In this document: positions 41,893-50,767 of the stretch, piece by piece
Numbering within the stretch: position 1 is the stretch's first letter
Layout: each line of letters begins with the position of its first letter
From: a bacterium
GTDB lineage: Bacteria; Cyanobacteriota; Vampirovibrionia; Obscuribacterales; Obscuribacteraceae
Direction: 5' to 3'
Assembly: GCA_018062085.1 (NCBI GenBank)
Contig: JAGOSY010000001.1
Span: 186,001 to 250,000 of the forward strand
Length of the DNA stretch: 64,000 bases
The notes under the pieces: model-generated
What the model saw: only the letters and a program-made list of their open reading frames with translations
Database searches by the model: none
Told to the model about the DNA's origin: nothing
Made by a program: the position numbers and the translations under genes

Positions 41893-43122
41893 CTATTTGC
41901 CGCTTACTTGAGCCAAGGGAAAATAGTAGTGCAATATTTCTCGATAATTTTTGCCCGCCCGGGCCATTCCAGCGGCCCCCCACTGGCAAAGGCCAGCACC
42001 GTGTCCGGCACCAGTAGAAGTAAAAGTCACTGTTTTGCCAGACGGTTCACTTTTACTATCAAACGAATAACGCATCCCGGGTACCGCGCCCCAACCTAAG
42101 CCTTGACCGAGCTTCAGCCAAAGATCATAGCCCGATATAGACATAGTCTTAGAATCTCCCTGCGTCGAAAGAAGTTTTTCAACAACAACGGAGAGCGGCC
42201 GCCCTTGCGGATCCTTTACTGCGACAGAGATGGGTACCCAGCCAACCTTCTTTCTCAACTCAGCAACAGATAACGGCACGACATGTGGTTTGAAAAACGG
42301 TGAGGCCTGACAATAAGTGCACTTAACTCGCATTGCCGTGCGACAGCTACTAACAGGCTTTCGAGCTGAATCATTGAGCTCGTTACCAGAAAATATTTCT
42401 CGCTCGTCGCTGGTGCCTCCAGCACAAGTAGAATGATAAAAAACAGCAGGAGTAGTACCACTAGATGTGGTTAAGATTTGACCATAGACACTGGCCACAG
42501 CCTGCCTTGCCAGTGGCCTTTCGTAATCACTACCAAGATATGCCTGCACTTCAGTACTATCTTTGAGCTTGAGCCCAGCTCTGTGACGAGCTAATACAGT
42601 AGAAGCAAGAACAGCTTGAGCCTTTAGCGCCTCAAGAGGAAACTCCGGTGCACTCTCGCTGCCAACTACGCTCGTTATATACGACTTAGTATCGACTTCA
42701 TTGAGCAGCTTCAATTTGCCACCACTAATAGTGACAAACATGCGCCCTCTATAATGCCGCGAAGCCAAACCATTTGGCTGCAACAGCAAGGGCGCCGAAG
42801 TCAATGGACGAATGACTAAGCTAGTACCCACTGGGCGAGCAACTTTAGCCTTCCCGCTCCTCAAAAGCAAACCGCTCTTGCCTACGCTTATCTCGGTATG
42901 AACAGAACCAAGACCATTTTGGCTAATCTCAAAAGCACCATCAACGTTTACCGAAGTAATTTCAGGATGGGCTTCGAACAAACTTACTTTAACTGCCGTT
43001 GGCAGGGCGTGAGCGGCACCAGCGTTGACCCAAGCCAGAAGCAGAACAAGCCCCAGAATACTAAAGTTCACCACAAGTTGGTAGCGAAAATTATTCTGCA
43101 GGTTGCGGCTTACCAACATCAA
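41893..43122 (-). CDS. SpoIID/LytB domain protein
   Basis: Exported peptidoglycan enzyme family: SpoIID is a lytic transglycosylase for denuded glycans, LytB relatives activate amidases. The 409-residue protein has an N-terminal membrane segment (YQLVVNFSILGLVLLLAWV), YRGRMFVTISGGKLKLLNEV, the block FPLEALKAQAVLASTVLAR with the catalytic Glu, FYHSTCAGGTSDEREIF, CTYCQASPFF, and the C-terminal GAGHGAGLCQWGAAGMA. All hallmark blocks are present. It starts directly after the transpeptidase stop (TAGTTG; an ATG one codon on is equally possible), so both are cotranscribed, probably acting on the same wall. Confidence 0.93.
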   Translation of the reverse strand: MMLVSRNLQNNFRYQLVVNFSILGLVLLLAWVNAGAAHALPTAVKVSLFEAHPEITSVNVDGAFEISQNGLGSVHTEISVGKSGLLLRSGKAKVARPVGTSLVIRPLTSAPLLLQPNGLASRHYRGRMFVTISGGKLKLLNEVDTKSYITSVVGSESAPEFPLEALKAQAVLASTVLARHRAGLKLKDSTEVQAYLGSDYERPLARQAVASVYGQILTTSSGTTPAVFYHSTCAGGTSDEREIFSGNELNDSARKPVSSCRTAMRVKCTYCQASPFFKPHVVPLSVAELRKKVGWVPISVAVKDPQGRPLSVVVEKLLSTQGDSKTMSISGYDLWLKLGQGLGWGAVPGMRYSFDSKSEPSGKTVTFTSTGAGHGAGLCQWGAAGMARAGKNYREILHYYFPLAQVSGK

Positions 43123-44040
43123 CTACGGCCAAGTGGTTGAGAAAAGAAACTCTTTGGCTTTAGGCACAGCCGAATCTTGTGATGTGCCCGATGGCGCATA
43201 CAGAGCAAACGCATGACCGGGTTTATCAAAAGGGAAATAACCAATCACATACGACTGAAATTTATTACCATGAGGTGTGGTTCCCGTTTTAGCGGCAATC
43301 TTTAATTGATCCTCGCTATCAAGCTTACGGGCAGTGCCTTCAGTGGCAGAAAGCCGCATTCCAGCACTCAAAACCCGATGAGATTCAGACGTAAGAGGCG
43401 AAGTCATGGGTTTTTCTTTATCCGGCAGTTCTATATTCTCAGCCGAATACAGAACCGGCAACTTGCCACCAGGAGCAATGGCAACTAACGCTGCTAACCG
43501 CAACAATTGCAAAGCATTGGGCTTGAAGTCTGGAGCCAAGCCTAAAACATAGTGCAACGAACTAGACTCAACTGGCTTCAGGGGAAATGGTCCAGAAAGA
43601 CGACCAGCGCAGGCTTTGTCGAGACCAAACTGGGCCGCCTTAGCGAGAAAGGCCCGGGTAGTTAGGCGCTTAGTTGCTTGAGCAAAATAAATATTGCAAG
43701 AGCGGCCAATGGCCTGAACGATATCAATTTTGCCGTGGGCATTCTGGCAATGAACAGCTTCTTTTCCCACATTATAGGTGCCTGTACACTCAAATATTTC
43801 ACTACCGTTGGCCAGGCCTTCATCGATTAGGGCGGCTGCTGCCACTAGCTTCATCAATGAACCGGGCCGCTCTGTGGGCACCGATAACCCCGTAGGGAAA
43901 CCAACATGACCCGTTCTAAAATTGCACCAGAAAAAACTTGTTTGACCTTTTGCTTCAGCCATTTGCTGGGCGACCGGAAGAGCCCCTGTGATGCCAAACA
44001 AGGAACGAATAAACCCTCTTCTATCGATGTTGCCAGACAC
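43123..44040 (-). CDS. Small penicillin-binding transpeptidase domain protein
   Basis: Periplasmic serine acyltransferase of the penicillin-binding fold, 305 residues and nearly all transpeptidase. The N-terminus DRRGFIRSLFGITGALPVA looks like a twin-arginine-type export signal. Active-site triads are visible: SLMK in RPGSLMKL (SxxK), SCN in GRSCNIYF (SxN) and KTG in AAKTGTT. It lacks a glycosyltransferase or dimerisation domain, so it is much shorter than class A or B proteins and may be a carboxypeptidase, endopeptidase or accessory transpeptidase. It heads an operon with SpoIID and is divergent from the AMMECR1/alpha-2-macroglobulin/VanW operon. Confidence 0.88.
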   Translation of the reverse strand: MSGNIDRRGFIRSLFGITGALPVAQQMAEAKGQTSFFWCNFRTGHVGFPTGLSVPTERPGSLMKLVAAAALIDEGLANGSEIFECTGTYNVGKEAVHCQNAHGKIDIVQAIGRSCNIYFAQATKRLTTRAFLAKAAQFGLDKACAGRLSGPFPLKPVESSSLHYVLGLAPDFKPNALQLLRLAALVAIAPGGKLPVLYSAENIELPDKEKPMTSPLTSESHRVLSAGMRLSATEGTARKLDSEDQLKIAAKTGTTPHGNKFQSYVIGYFPFDKPGHAFALYAPSGTSQDSAVPKAKEFLFSTTWP

Positions 44041-44242
44041 TTAATTAATCACCACGAAAAGACCAAGAGAAACCAAAGAACAGAACCGGCAACCAACTTA
44101 CACACAGTTGACAACCGCTTGACCTCAAGCACATGCAATTTTGACACATCATGGACGACGGACGGGCAAGCTTCGGTTGATAATAGGCGAAGTATAAGGT
44201 AGAAACTGGACGCGCCGACAGCTTGCGGCCAGCAGGAGAGCA

Positions 44243-44917
44243 ATGCTGCACGCTTACACTGACATTCAGGCAATTTCGCGCCAGCGTCGGGCCTATTTGG
44301 GGTTTGGCTTGCCTAGTTTTTGTTTACTAATTTGCTTGCCCAGTTTTTGCTTAATGAGCTTTTTCTTCACAAGCAAAGCAGTCAATGCAGCACAAAGCAG
44401 CCTTACTCTAGTTCAGGTAGCAAAGCTAACAATCGACAATCACTTCAGCGACCATCCTAAAACCATAAGCGAAATCGTGGAAACTCTGAGCAAAAATATC
44501 CATCCTTCATATAGGCATTCAAAAGGATTGTTTATTACTTTGAGCAAACACGGTAAAACCAGAGCCTGTTGGGGTCAAATCAGTGGCACAGAGAACAATC
44601 TTGTGGCCGCCACTGCTTTTACAACCGAGGGTGCCCTCACCAAAGAGTACCGCTATCCGCCCATAAAGCGACAAGAGGTACCCGGGCTGGATGTGCAGGT
44701 GACAGTAATTGACAGGGTAGAACCAGTCGAACGCCAAGTTAGCTTGCACCCTTTGCTGGATGGCCTCATGGTGAGAAGTGGCGGAAAGGCGGCAGTGCTG
44801 CTACCAGGCGAAGCCAGCGATGGCCATTATCAAGTGATGCAGTGCAAAGTCAAAGCTGGTATAACCCCCTCTGAGCCGTGCCAGATGTATAGGATAAAAG
44901 CCCATGTCTTCAGGTGA
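44243..44917 (+). CDS. Exported AMMECR1-domain protein
   Basis: A 224-residue protein with a long N-terminal hydrophobic segment carrying a near-repeat (LPSFCLLI, LPSFCLMS) and a likely signal cleavage or anchor before NAAQ. From about residue 92 an AMMECR1 domain is recognisable: GLFITLSKHGKTRACWGQIS (canonical LRGCIG is here RACWG), EYRYPPIKRQEVPGLDVQVT, and the late block AAVLLPGEASDGHYQ and CKVKAGI. AMMECR1 proteins are usually cytoplasmic, of unknown activity, with a conserved cysteine. AGGAG precedes the ATG. It overlaps the alpha-2-macroglobulin start by 14 bases, so translation is coupled. Confidence 0.82.
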   Translation: MLHAYTDIQAISRQRRAYLGFGLPSFCLLICLPSFCLMSFFFTSKAVNAAQSSLTLVQVAKLTIDNHFSDHPKTISEIVETLSKNIHPSYRHSKGLFITLSKHGKTRACWGQISGTENNLVAATAFTTEGALTKEYRYPPIKRQEVPGLDVQVTVIDRVEPVERQVSLHPLLDGLMVRSGGKAAVLLPGEASDGHYQVMQCKVKAGITPSEPCQMYRIKAHVFR

Positions 44918-47900
44918 ATCATTTGTGACTGCGCGCCACAACCAAAGAACGCCACTATTTACCTGGCTATTTGTCGCCTTGCAGGTTGTGCTGCTGGCCA
45001 TGGCGGCCATCGTCCTCGACAAGCCCATGGGAGCAATTGCAGGCCGGGTAGCAATTGAGCAAAAAGGCTTCCACCTAAAATCTTATGACCTTAAAGACAA
45101 TAAAGTTTTTGTACTCGCTACTGGTCCGCGCAAAGGTCCATACGTTGAGCGCGGGGCCTGGGTAAACAATGACGGCACCTTCAAAATTGAGCAATTGCCT
45201 GTGGGCGAATATTCTATTCGCGTGCGCGCTCCTGGCTTTTCCACAGCATTAGTCAACGGTCTATTTGTGGTTCAAGGCAAGCCACAAAATCTTCCTCAAC
45301 CTGTGCAATTAACTCTGCTCAATCCGACAGTCAATATTGCTTCCAACACCCGCGTGTTTACAACCAAAGAAGCACCACATTTCTGGGTCAATGCCACCGG
45401 CGCATCAGACGCCAATGTGCAGGTATATAAACAAGATTTTCTCAGTCTAATCAATTCGCCTGAAGCAAAGAAGATGGGCATCTCCCTCGCTTCAGACTTT
45501 AATATCTATGTTGACTCATCGAAAAAGTTTGCCAGCCCATTTGCAAAGCTAGCCCCTGTTGCTAGTTTCAAGCGCAAGCTCACCATGGACGATAGTGATT
45601 CAGCCAACGCTCAATTTAAATTTGACCATGCTTTGCCAGCCGGTGATTACTTTGCTCACGCCCAAGTAACTGACATGTTTGGCCACAGCACAGCCTCCGC
45701 ACTGACATGGTTTTCAGTCAGTGACGTGGGCTTAATCGTTAAACATGCTCCAGACAAAACTGTAGTAAAAGCAGTTGATTTAAACACACTAAAAGGAATT
45801 GGTGGAGTTGATTTAAAAGTCTTCTCCCGTGATGGCGATGTTAGCAAGACAGCTAGTGTGCAAGCCAAAACCGGAGCCGACGGCATTGCCAGTCTGGCCC
45901 TGCCGCAAGCTATTCGCTCAAGGCTGAGTTATGACTTAGTATTGATTGGCTCACTGGGGGCAAGCAAGGCCTATAGCGGCTACAACTACTACCGCTCTGA
46001 TTCAGATACGCACAAAACCTATTTTTATACAGACAGACCAGTTTATCGCCTCGGTCAAACTGTTTTCTTCAAAGGCATGTGCCGTTCAATTGATGAAAAT
46101 GGTATTGCTAACAAAGGTGCCGGCGAAGAGCTTGATGTCACTATTGAAGATCCAGACAACAACGAGTTCAAAACTCTTCATGTCAAAACCAGTGCCCATG
46201 GTACTTTCCATGGCTTAGTCGAAGTGCCTGCCGATGGCAAAACCGGCGGATATCAAGTACAAATTAAATACGCCGATGGCACCATCAGCTACCAAGGTTT
46301 TGAAATAGCTCAATATAGAAAACCGGAATATCAAGTCGAAGTGCTACCAATCACTGAGCGAGTCATTGCTGGTAGCAAAGGTAAAGCAAGGGTCAAGGCC
46401 ACCTATTTCTTCGGTGGACCGGTGGCTAATGCTCGCGTCAAATACAACGTCTATTCATCAACCGATTGGAATACACGCTGGCGCTTAACGGATAGACCAG
46501 ATTTCTATAGCTTCTTTGATGATTGGTATGACGCTGACTACTATGAAGGCGCTGGCGACTTTAGTGCTGAAGGTTATGCGGTTACCGATGCCAACGGTGA
46601 AGCCATTGTCGAATTTGACACTAAGGCAGCAGAGCCGCCCACATCAGGCCCGTTGGGTTCAGAATTTTCTGACAAGAAACTCAAAGTAGAAGCTGAAGTA
46701 ACAGACATCAGCCGACTCTCGGTAATTGGCTCAGGCTCAATGTTTGAGTCAGCGGGCGAATTCTTGCTAGCCGTAACACCAAGCAATTATGTTGTAACCA
46801 GTGGTCAACCAATGGCCGTAGACATCAAGGCTGTTGACTACAAGGGCAAACCGATAACAACCAATCTCAAACTCAAAGTAATGCGTTATCCCTGGGATCG
46901 CTTCAAGTCAGAATATAAACCAGACGTCACCCTCGAAGAAAAAACAGCTAGCACTGATGCCAACGGCAATGTGCATGTCGATTTAGAAACCAAGGGCGAC
47001 TGGGCTTCTGACAGCTACTATGTCATTGCCCAAGCCACCGACGGCAGTGGGCATTTGATTCAAGACTCAAGTTCAATCTGGGTATCGAGCAGCGAAAAGC
47101 CATTCTTCTTGGGTCACAAAGACGCCCAGAAAGAGCCGCTCAAGCTCAAATTAGACAAACGCGTCTACAAACCAGGCGAGACTGCCAAGCTCGTTATTAC
47201 CGGACCATTTACTGGTAAAGACGGAGCCGAAGCGATTGTCTCTATTGAAGGCACCAAGCTACATAGCTTCAAAACTGTAGCCCTTGACTCTGCCGCAAAA
47301 CTAGTAGAAATACCAGTCAAGCAAGAGTTCACACCAAACTTCTATGTCACTGTCTCACTGGTGGCCAAGAACAAACAGTTCTACAACCAAGAGCAAGTGG
47401 TCATGGTTAGCCCTGATAATCACTTCCTCAATTTGACTATTGCCAGCGATAAAGAAAAATACAAACCTGGCGAAGAAGCCACCTATACAATTAAGGCGAC
47501 AGACCAAGCAGGCAAGCCAGCCAAGGGCGTTGAGCTGTCGCTTGGGGTAGTAGACGAAAGCATCTATTCAATACGGGCAGAAACCGCTAGCGATATCAAG
47601 AAATTCTTCTACGAAAGACTACCTAACTGGGTGACAACTGTCTGCTCCTTCCCCGAACAATATTCAGGGGGGCCAGATAAGTTAGAACCCAAAGTGCGCA
47701 AAGACTTCCGCGATACAGCGGCCTGGGTACCTGAACTGGTCACCAACGAAAAGGGTGAAGTCAAAGCAGTGGTTAAACTGCCTGACAATTTAACTACTTG
47801 GCGCGCTACAGTACGGGGCATAGACATGGCCACCAATGTCGGTGCTACCCTGCAAAAAATCATGGTCACCCAAGACATCATTGCTCGCTTAGCTCTGCCG

Positions 47901-50048
47901 CGCTTCTATAGCATTGGCGATGAAGCTAACGTCACTGCTGTGGTGCACAACTACACAGACAAGACCCAAAAAGTATCGCTTAATTTGACCATGGGGTCAG
48001 AGCTAACCACGAGCACTGCTCTAAGCCAAGCACTGACAATTGAAGCCGATAAGGCTGCTCGCTTTGATTGGCCAGTCAAGGCTAGCTCGCTCGGCACAAG
48101 CAAAATCAAGCTTGTTGCTCGCGGCGAAACGGCTGCCGATGCTCTAGAAAAAGAAGTAGTGGTAAAACCATTGGGTATACCAGTTACTCTAATTAAATCG
48201 GGTCTCTTGGCTAATGCTAGCGATTCACTCTCGCTCACTATTCCAGCAATTACCGATGCTGGACCGGGCACACTCAACCGCACATTGAGCCTGTCGTCAT
48301 CAACCATAGGGGCGGTGCTAGATAAATTTGCCGACTTAATTGACTATCCTTATGGCTGCACTGAACAGACAATGTCGCGCTTAATGCCATCAGTTGTAGC
48401 GATGGAGTTGAACAAGAAACTATCAGCACCACTGAGCAGTGCTGATACCACTAAATTTGCCAAAGTCTATAAAGACGGCATGGCCAAACTAGTTGAATAT
48501 CAACACGGTGACGGCGGCTGGGGTTGGTGGGCCGGTGACAACACCAGTGCCTACCTGACACCACTGGTCTTAGAAGGATTAAAACTAGTCAAAGGGGTGG
48601 GCTACAAAGTAGACGACGCCATGGTAAACAAAGGCTTGTCGTGGCAAACCACTGCCATCAAAACTTTAACTGAACAGCTAAGCGACCCTAAACATATGGC
48701 CGACACTTACTTTGATAGTGAGAGCCGTACAGACTTGGCTTACATGCTCTTCACCCAAGCCCTTTGGCAGAAGAAACTGAACAAGTCTGATCAAGCTGCT
48801 GTTAACTATCTAGAAAAAATTCAAAGCGAACTCGGACCAGAGACATTGAGCTATCTTGCTCGCGCTCTCAAACTAGCTGGCCAAGATGCAGCCGCTCAGA
48901 AAATACTCAATCGTCTTCTTGTTCTTGCCAATACAACCGATGACACAATCGACTGGGAGCGCACCAAGGCCATGCTACAAAAGCTTGGCCCTAACATAGA
49001 CGAATACAACTACTACTCGTATCGCTTCACTCCAGAAGAAACCACAGCCTTGGGGCTCACTGCCGTGCTTGAAGTACGGCCGAGCGAAACCTCGACGATT
49101 GAGCGGGTCAAGGCTTGGATTCTCTTGCACCGCGGGGAAAGCGGTTGGGGCACAACTAAGGCCACGGCCCAAGTATTTAAAGCCCTCCTAGCTGACGAGC
49201 TTTGTGCTAAAGAGGCTCTCGGGGGCAAAATAACAGACTTCACACTTGCGGCGTTGCTGGGTGATGGCAGTGATACCAACGGAGGCCCGTCCTCTAGCGG
49301 TGAAACTAGCCCTGCCTCTAACGCTGTCTCGAAGTTAGCGAATGCCCTTGATTTAGGCAATTTTGCCTTCACAGCCGCTGATCGTTTGACCAAGGGTAAG
49401 ACTATTGTCATGCCGATTTCTAGCCTAAAAGAGTCTAGTGCTTCCGCCGCTGCCAAGAACACTCTTAAGTTAACCAAGAACGGTGACGGCCGACTTTACT
49501 GGGTAGTGACCACCAACTACTACAAATCGCTCTTAGCAGAGGGCGCTACTGGTGTTGCTAATCTACCAGCAGATCTAAAACTAGAAAGACAGTTCTTCCG
49601 CCTCAAGTCTATAGCCGACACCACAAGCGGTATCATCAAAGTCAAGGCTGAGCCCTTAGCTGGTTCGTCCATCAAAGCCGGAGAGACCATCTTGATGAAG
49701 GTCTTGGTAGATACTCCAAGATCGCTGCCTTACGTGATAGTCGAAGCAGCTCTGCCATCTGGCGCCGAAGTGGTAGACAGCCAGAACCAAACTGAAGCCG
49801 CTGAAGGCACTAACGATCCTGTGGTACAGGGAGATTGGGACCGACCTTGGTGGACACACCAAGACGTGCTCGACGACAAAATCGTCTATTTTGGCACCAA
49901 GGTGCCCCAGGGCAAATCTCAATTCACCACTCTGCTGCGCATGGAACTGCCCGGCCGAGTCAATGTCAATCCAGCCATGCTCGCTGGCATGTACAGCAAA
50001 GGCATCAAAGGCTTCACCAACGTCGACCGGCTCAATGTCGTTGAATAG
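44904..50048 (+). CDS. Bacterial alpha-2-macroglobulin
   Basis: Giant envelope protein that traps proteases: cleavage of a bait region exposes a thioester that bonds to the attacker. The 1714-residue product has an N-terminal membrane anchor (FVALQVVLLAMAAIVL), a carboxypeptidase-regulatory-like beta domain (~residues 45-115), macroglobulin domains (TDRPVYRLGQTVFFKGM), the LPDNLTTWRATVRGID block, and the thioester domain with YGCTEQTMSRLMPS, Cys near residue 1152, plus the helical toroid motif GDGGWGWWAGDN. The thioester Cys and Gln are intact, so it should be reactive. Anchoring is by a membrane helix rather than a lipobox. Usually the partner gene is pbpC; here the partners are AMMECR1, VanW and a divergent small transpeptidase. 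Confidence 0.94.
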   Translation: MSSGESFVTARHNQRTPLFTWLFVALQVVLLAMAAIVLDKPMGAIAGRVAIEQKGFHLKSYDLKDNKVFVLATGPRKGPYVERGAWVNNDGTFKIEQLPVGEYSIRVRAPGFSTALVNGLFVVQGKPQNLPQPVQLTLLNPTVNIASNTRVFTTKEAPHFWVNATGASDANVQVYKQDFLSLINSPEAKKMGISLASDFNIYVDSSKKFASPFAKLAPVASFKRKLTMDDSDSANAQFKFDHALPAGDYFAHAQVTDMFGHSTASALTWFSVSDVGLIVKHAPDKTVVKAVDLNTLKGIGGVDLKVFSRDGDVSKTASVQAKTGADGIASLALPQAIRSRLSYDLVLIGSLGASKAYSGYNYYRSDSDTHKTYFYTDRPVYRLGQTVFFKGMCRSIDENGIANKGAGEELDVTIEDPDNNEFKTLHVKTSAHGTFHGLVEVPADGKTGGYQVQIKYADGTISYQGFEIAQYRKPEYQVEVLPITERVIAGSKGKARVKATYFFGGPVANARVKYNVYSSTDWNTRWRLTDRPDFYSFFDDWYDADYYEGAGDFSAEGYAVTDANGEAIVEFDTKAAEPPTSGPLGSEFSDKKLKVEAEVTDISRLSVIGSGSMFESAGEFLLAVTPSNYVVTSGQPMAVDIKAVDYKGKPITTNLKLKVMRYPWDRFKSEYKPDVTLEEKTASTDANGNVHVDLETKGDWASDSYYVIAQATDGSGHLIQDSSSIWVSSSEKPFFLGHKDAQKEPLKLKLDKRVYKPGETAKLVITGPFTGKDGAEAIVSIEGTKLHSFKTVALDSAAKLVEIPVKQEFTPNFYVTVSLVAKNKQFYNQEQVVMVSPDNHFLNLTIASDKEKYKPGEEATYTIKATDQAGKPAKGVELSLGVVDESIYSIRAETASDIKKFFYERLPNWVTTVCSFPEQYSGGPDKLEPKVRKDFRDTAAWVPELVTNEKGEVKAVVKLPDNLTTWRATVRGIDMATNVGATLQKIMVTQDIIARLALPRFYSIGDEANVTAVVHNYTDKTQKVSLNLTMGSELTTSTALSQALTIEADKAARFDWPVKASSLGTSKIKLVARGETAADALEKEVVVKPLGIPVTLIKSGLLANASDSLSLTIPAITDAGPGTLNRTLSLSSSTIGAVLDKFADLIDYPYGCTEQTMSRLMPSVVAMELNKKLSAPLSSADTTKFAKVYKDGMAKLVEYQHGDGGWGWWAGDNTSAYLTPLVLEGLKLVKGVGYKVDDAMVNKGLSWQTTAIKTLTEQLSDPKHMADTYFDSESRTDLAYMLFTQALWQKKLNKSDQAAVNYLEKIQSELGPETLSYLARALKLAGQDAAAQKILNRLLVLANTTDDTIDWERTKAMLQKLGPNIDEYNYYSYRFTPEETTALGLTAVLEVRPSETSTIERVKAWILLHRGESGWGTTKATAQVFKALLADELCAKEALGGKITDFTLAALLGDGSDTNGGPSSSGETSPASNAVSKLANALDLGNFAFTAADRLTKGKTIVMPISSLKESSASAAAKNTLKLTKNGDGRLYWVVTTNYYKSLLAEGATGVANLPADLKLERQFFRLKSIADTTSGIIKVKAEPLAGSSIKAGETILMKVLVDTPRSLPYVIVEAALPSGAEVVDSQNQTEAAEGTNDPVVQGDWDRPWWTHQDVLDDKIVYFGTKVPQGKSQFTTLLRMELPGRVNVNPAMLAGMYSKGIKGFTNVDRLNVVE

Positions 50049-50050
50049 AA

Positions 50051-50767
50051 ATGAAAAAAGACAAGCAAGACACGAAAAATTGGCGGCAAAAACTAGCTAC
50101 CCTAGCTCTCTTTGCCACGCCAATTATCTTGCTGGCTTATTACTTTAACGACCACCCTTATAAAGCTGAGATCGCAAGGCGCACAGTCAGCCTTAGTCAG
50201 TACTCTCGCGAACAAAGACTAAACTTCATCACCGCCGCTAGGGCCTTAGATGGAGCAGTGATTGAACCAGGCCAAACCTTCTCATTTAACGCCAAAGTAG
50301 GGCCGCGCACTGGTAGCCGGGGCTTCGTGCCGGCTGGCAGCTACCTGGGCGGCTCTAGAGTGAGCAGCGAAGGTGGTGGCATTTGTCTTATCTCGTCTTG
50401 CCTCTATCAAGCAGCCCTGCTCTCTGGCCTCAAGGTCAAAGAGCGCGCCGCCCATACCACTTGTGTACGCTCGGTTGCACCAGGTCTTGATGCCACAGTC
50501 TGGTACGGCAAAGCCGACTTGAAACTAGTCAATGCCTACAAGCAACCAGTACAGATTCGCTGCGATAGTGAAGTGCCAGGCGTTCTAGCTATCTCGTTTT
50601 ACGGCACAGATGCCATGAAATCCCAGGCCAAAAGCCTTCAACTACGGCGCCGTGAGCTAGCCTTTGATGGTCGCAATTTGCTCGTAGAAGTTTATCTTGA
50701 GGGCGACAATCACAATCTGAACAAACAGAATAGCCTAATCTCCAGAGACAGCTACAGGCTTCCCTGA
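50051..50767 (+). CDS. VanW family protein
   Basis: A 238-residue protein with an N-terminal membrane segment (LATLALFATPIILLAYYF) and the VanW domain: GAVIEPGQTFSFNAKVGPRT, FVPAGSYLGG, EGGGICLISSCLYQAALLSG and ATVWYGKADLKLVN. VanW is an accessory gene of some glycopeptide-resistance clusters and is widespread in envelope contexts; its reaction is not known. It starts two bases after the alpha-2-macroglobulin stop, so it is part of that operon. Its 3' end overlaps a convergent membrane protein gene by 33 bp. Confidence 0.92.
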   Translation: MKKDKQDTKNWRQKLATLALFATPIILLAYYFNDHPYKAEIARRTVSLSQYSREQRLNFITAARALDGAVIEPGQTFSFNAKVGPRTGSRGFVPAGSYLGGSRVSSEGGGICLISSCLYQAALLSGLKVKERAAHTTCVRSVAPGLDATVWYGKADLKLVNAYKQPVQIRCDSEVPGVLAISFYGTDAMKSQAKSLQLRRRELAFDGRNLLVEVYLEGDNHNLNKQNSLISRDSYRLP

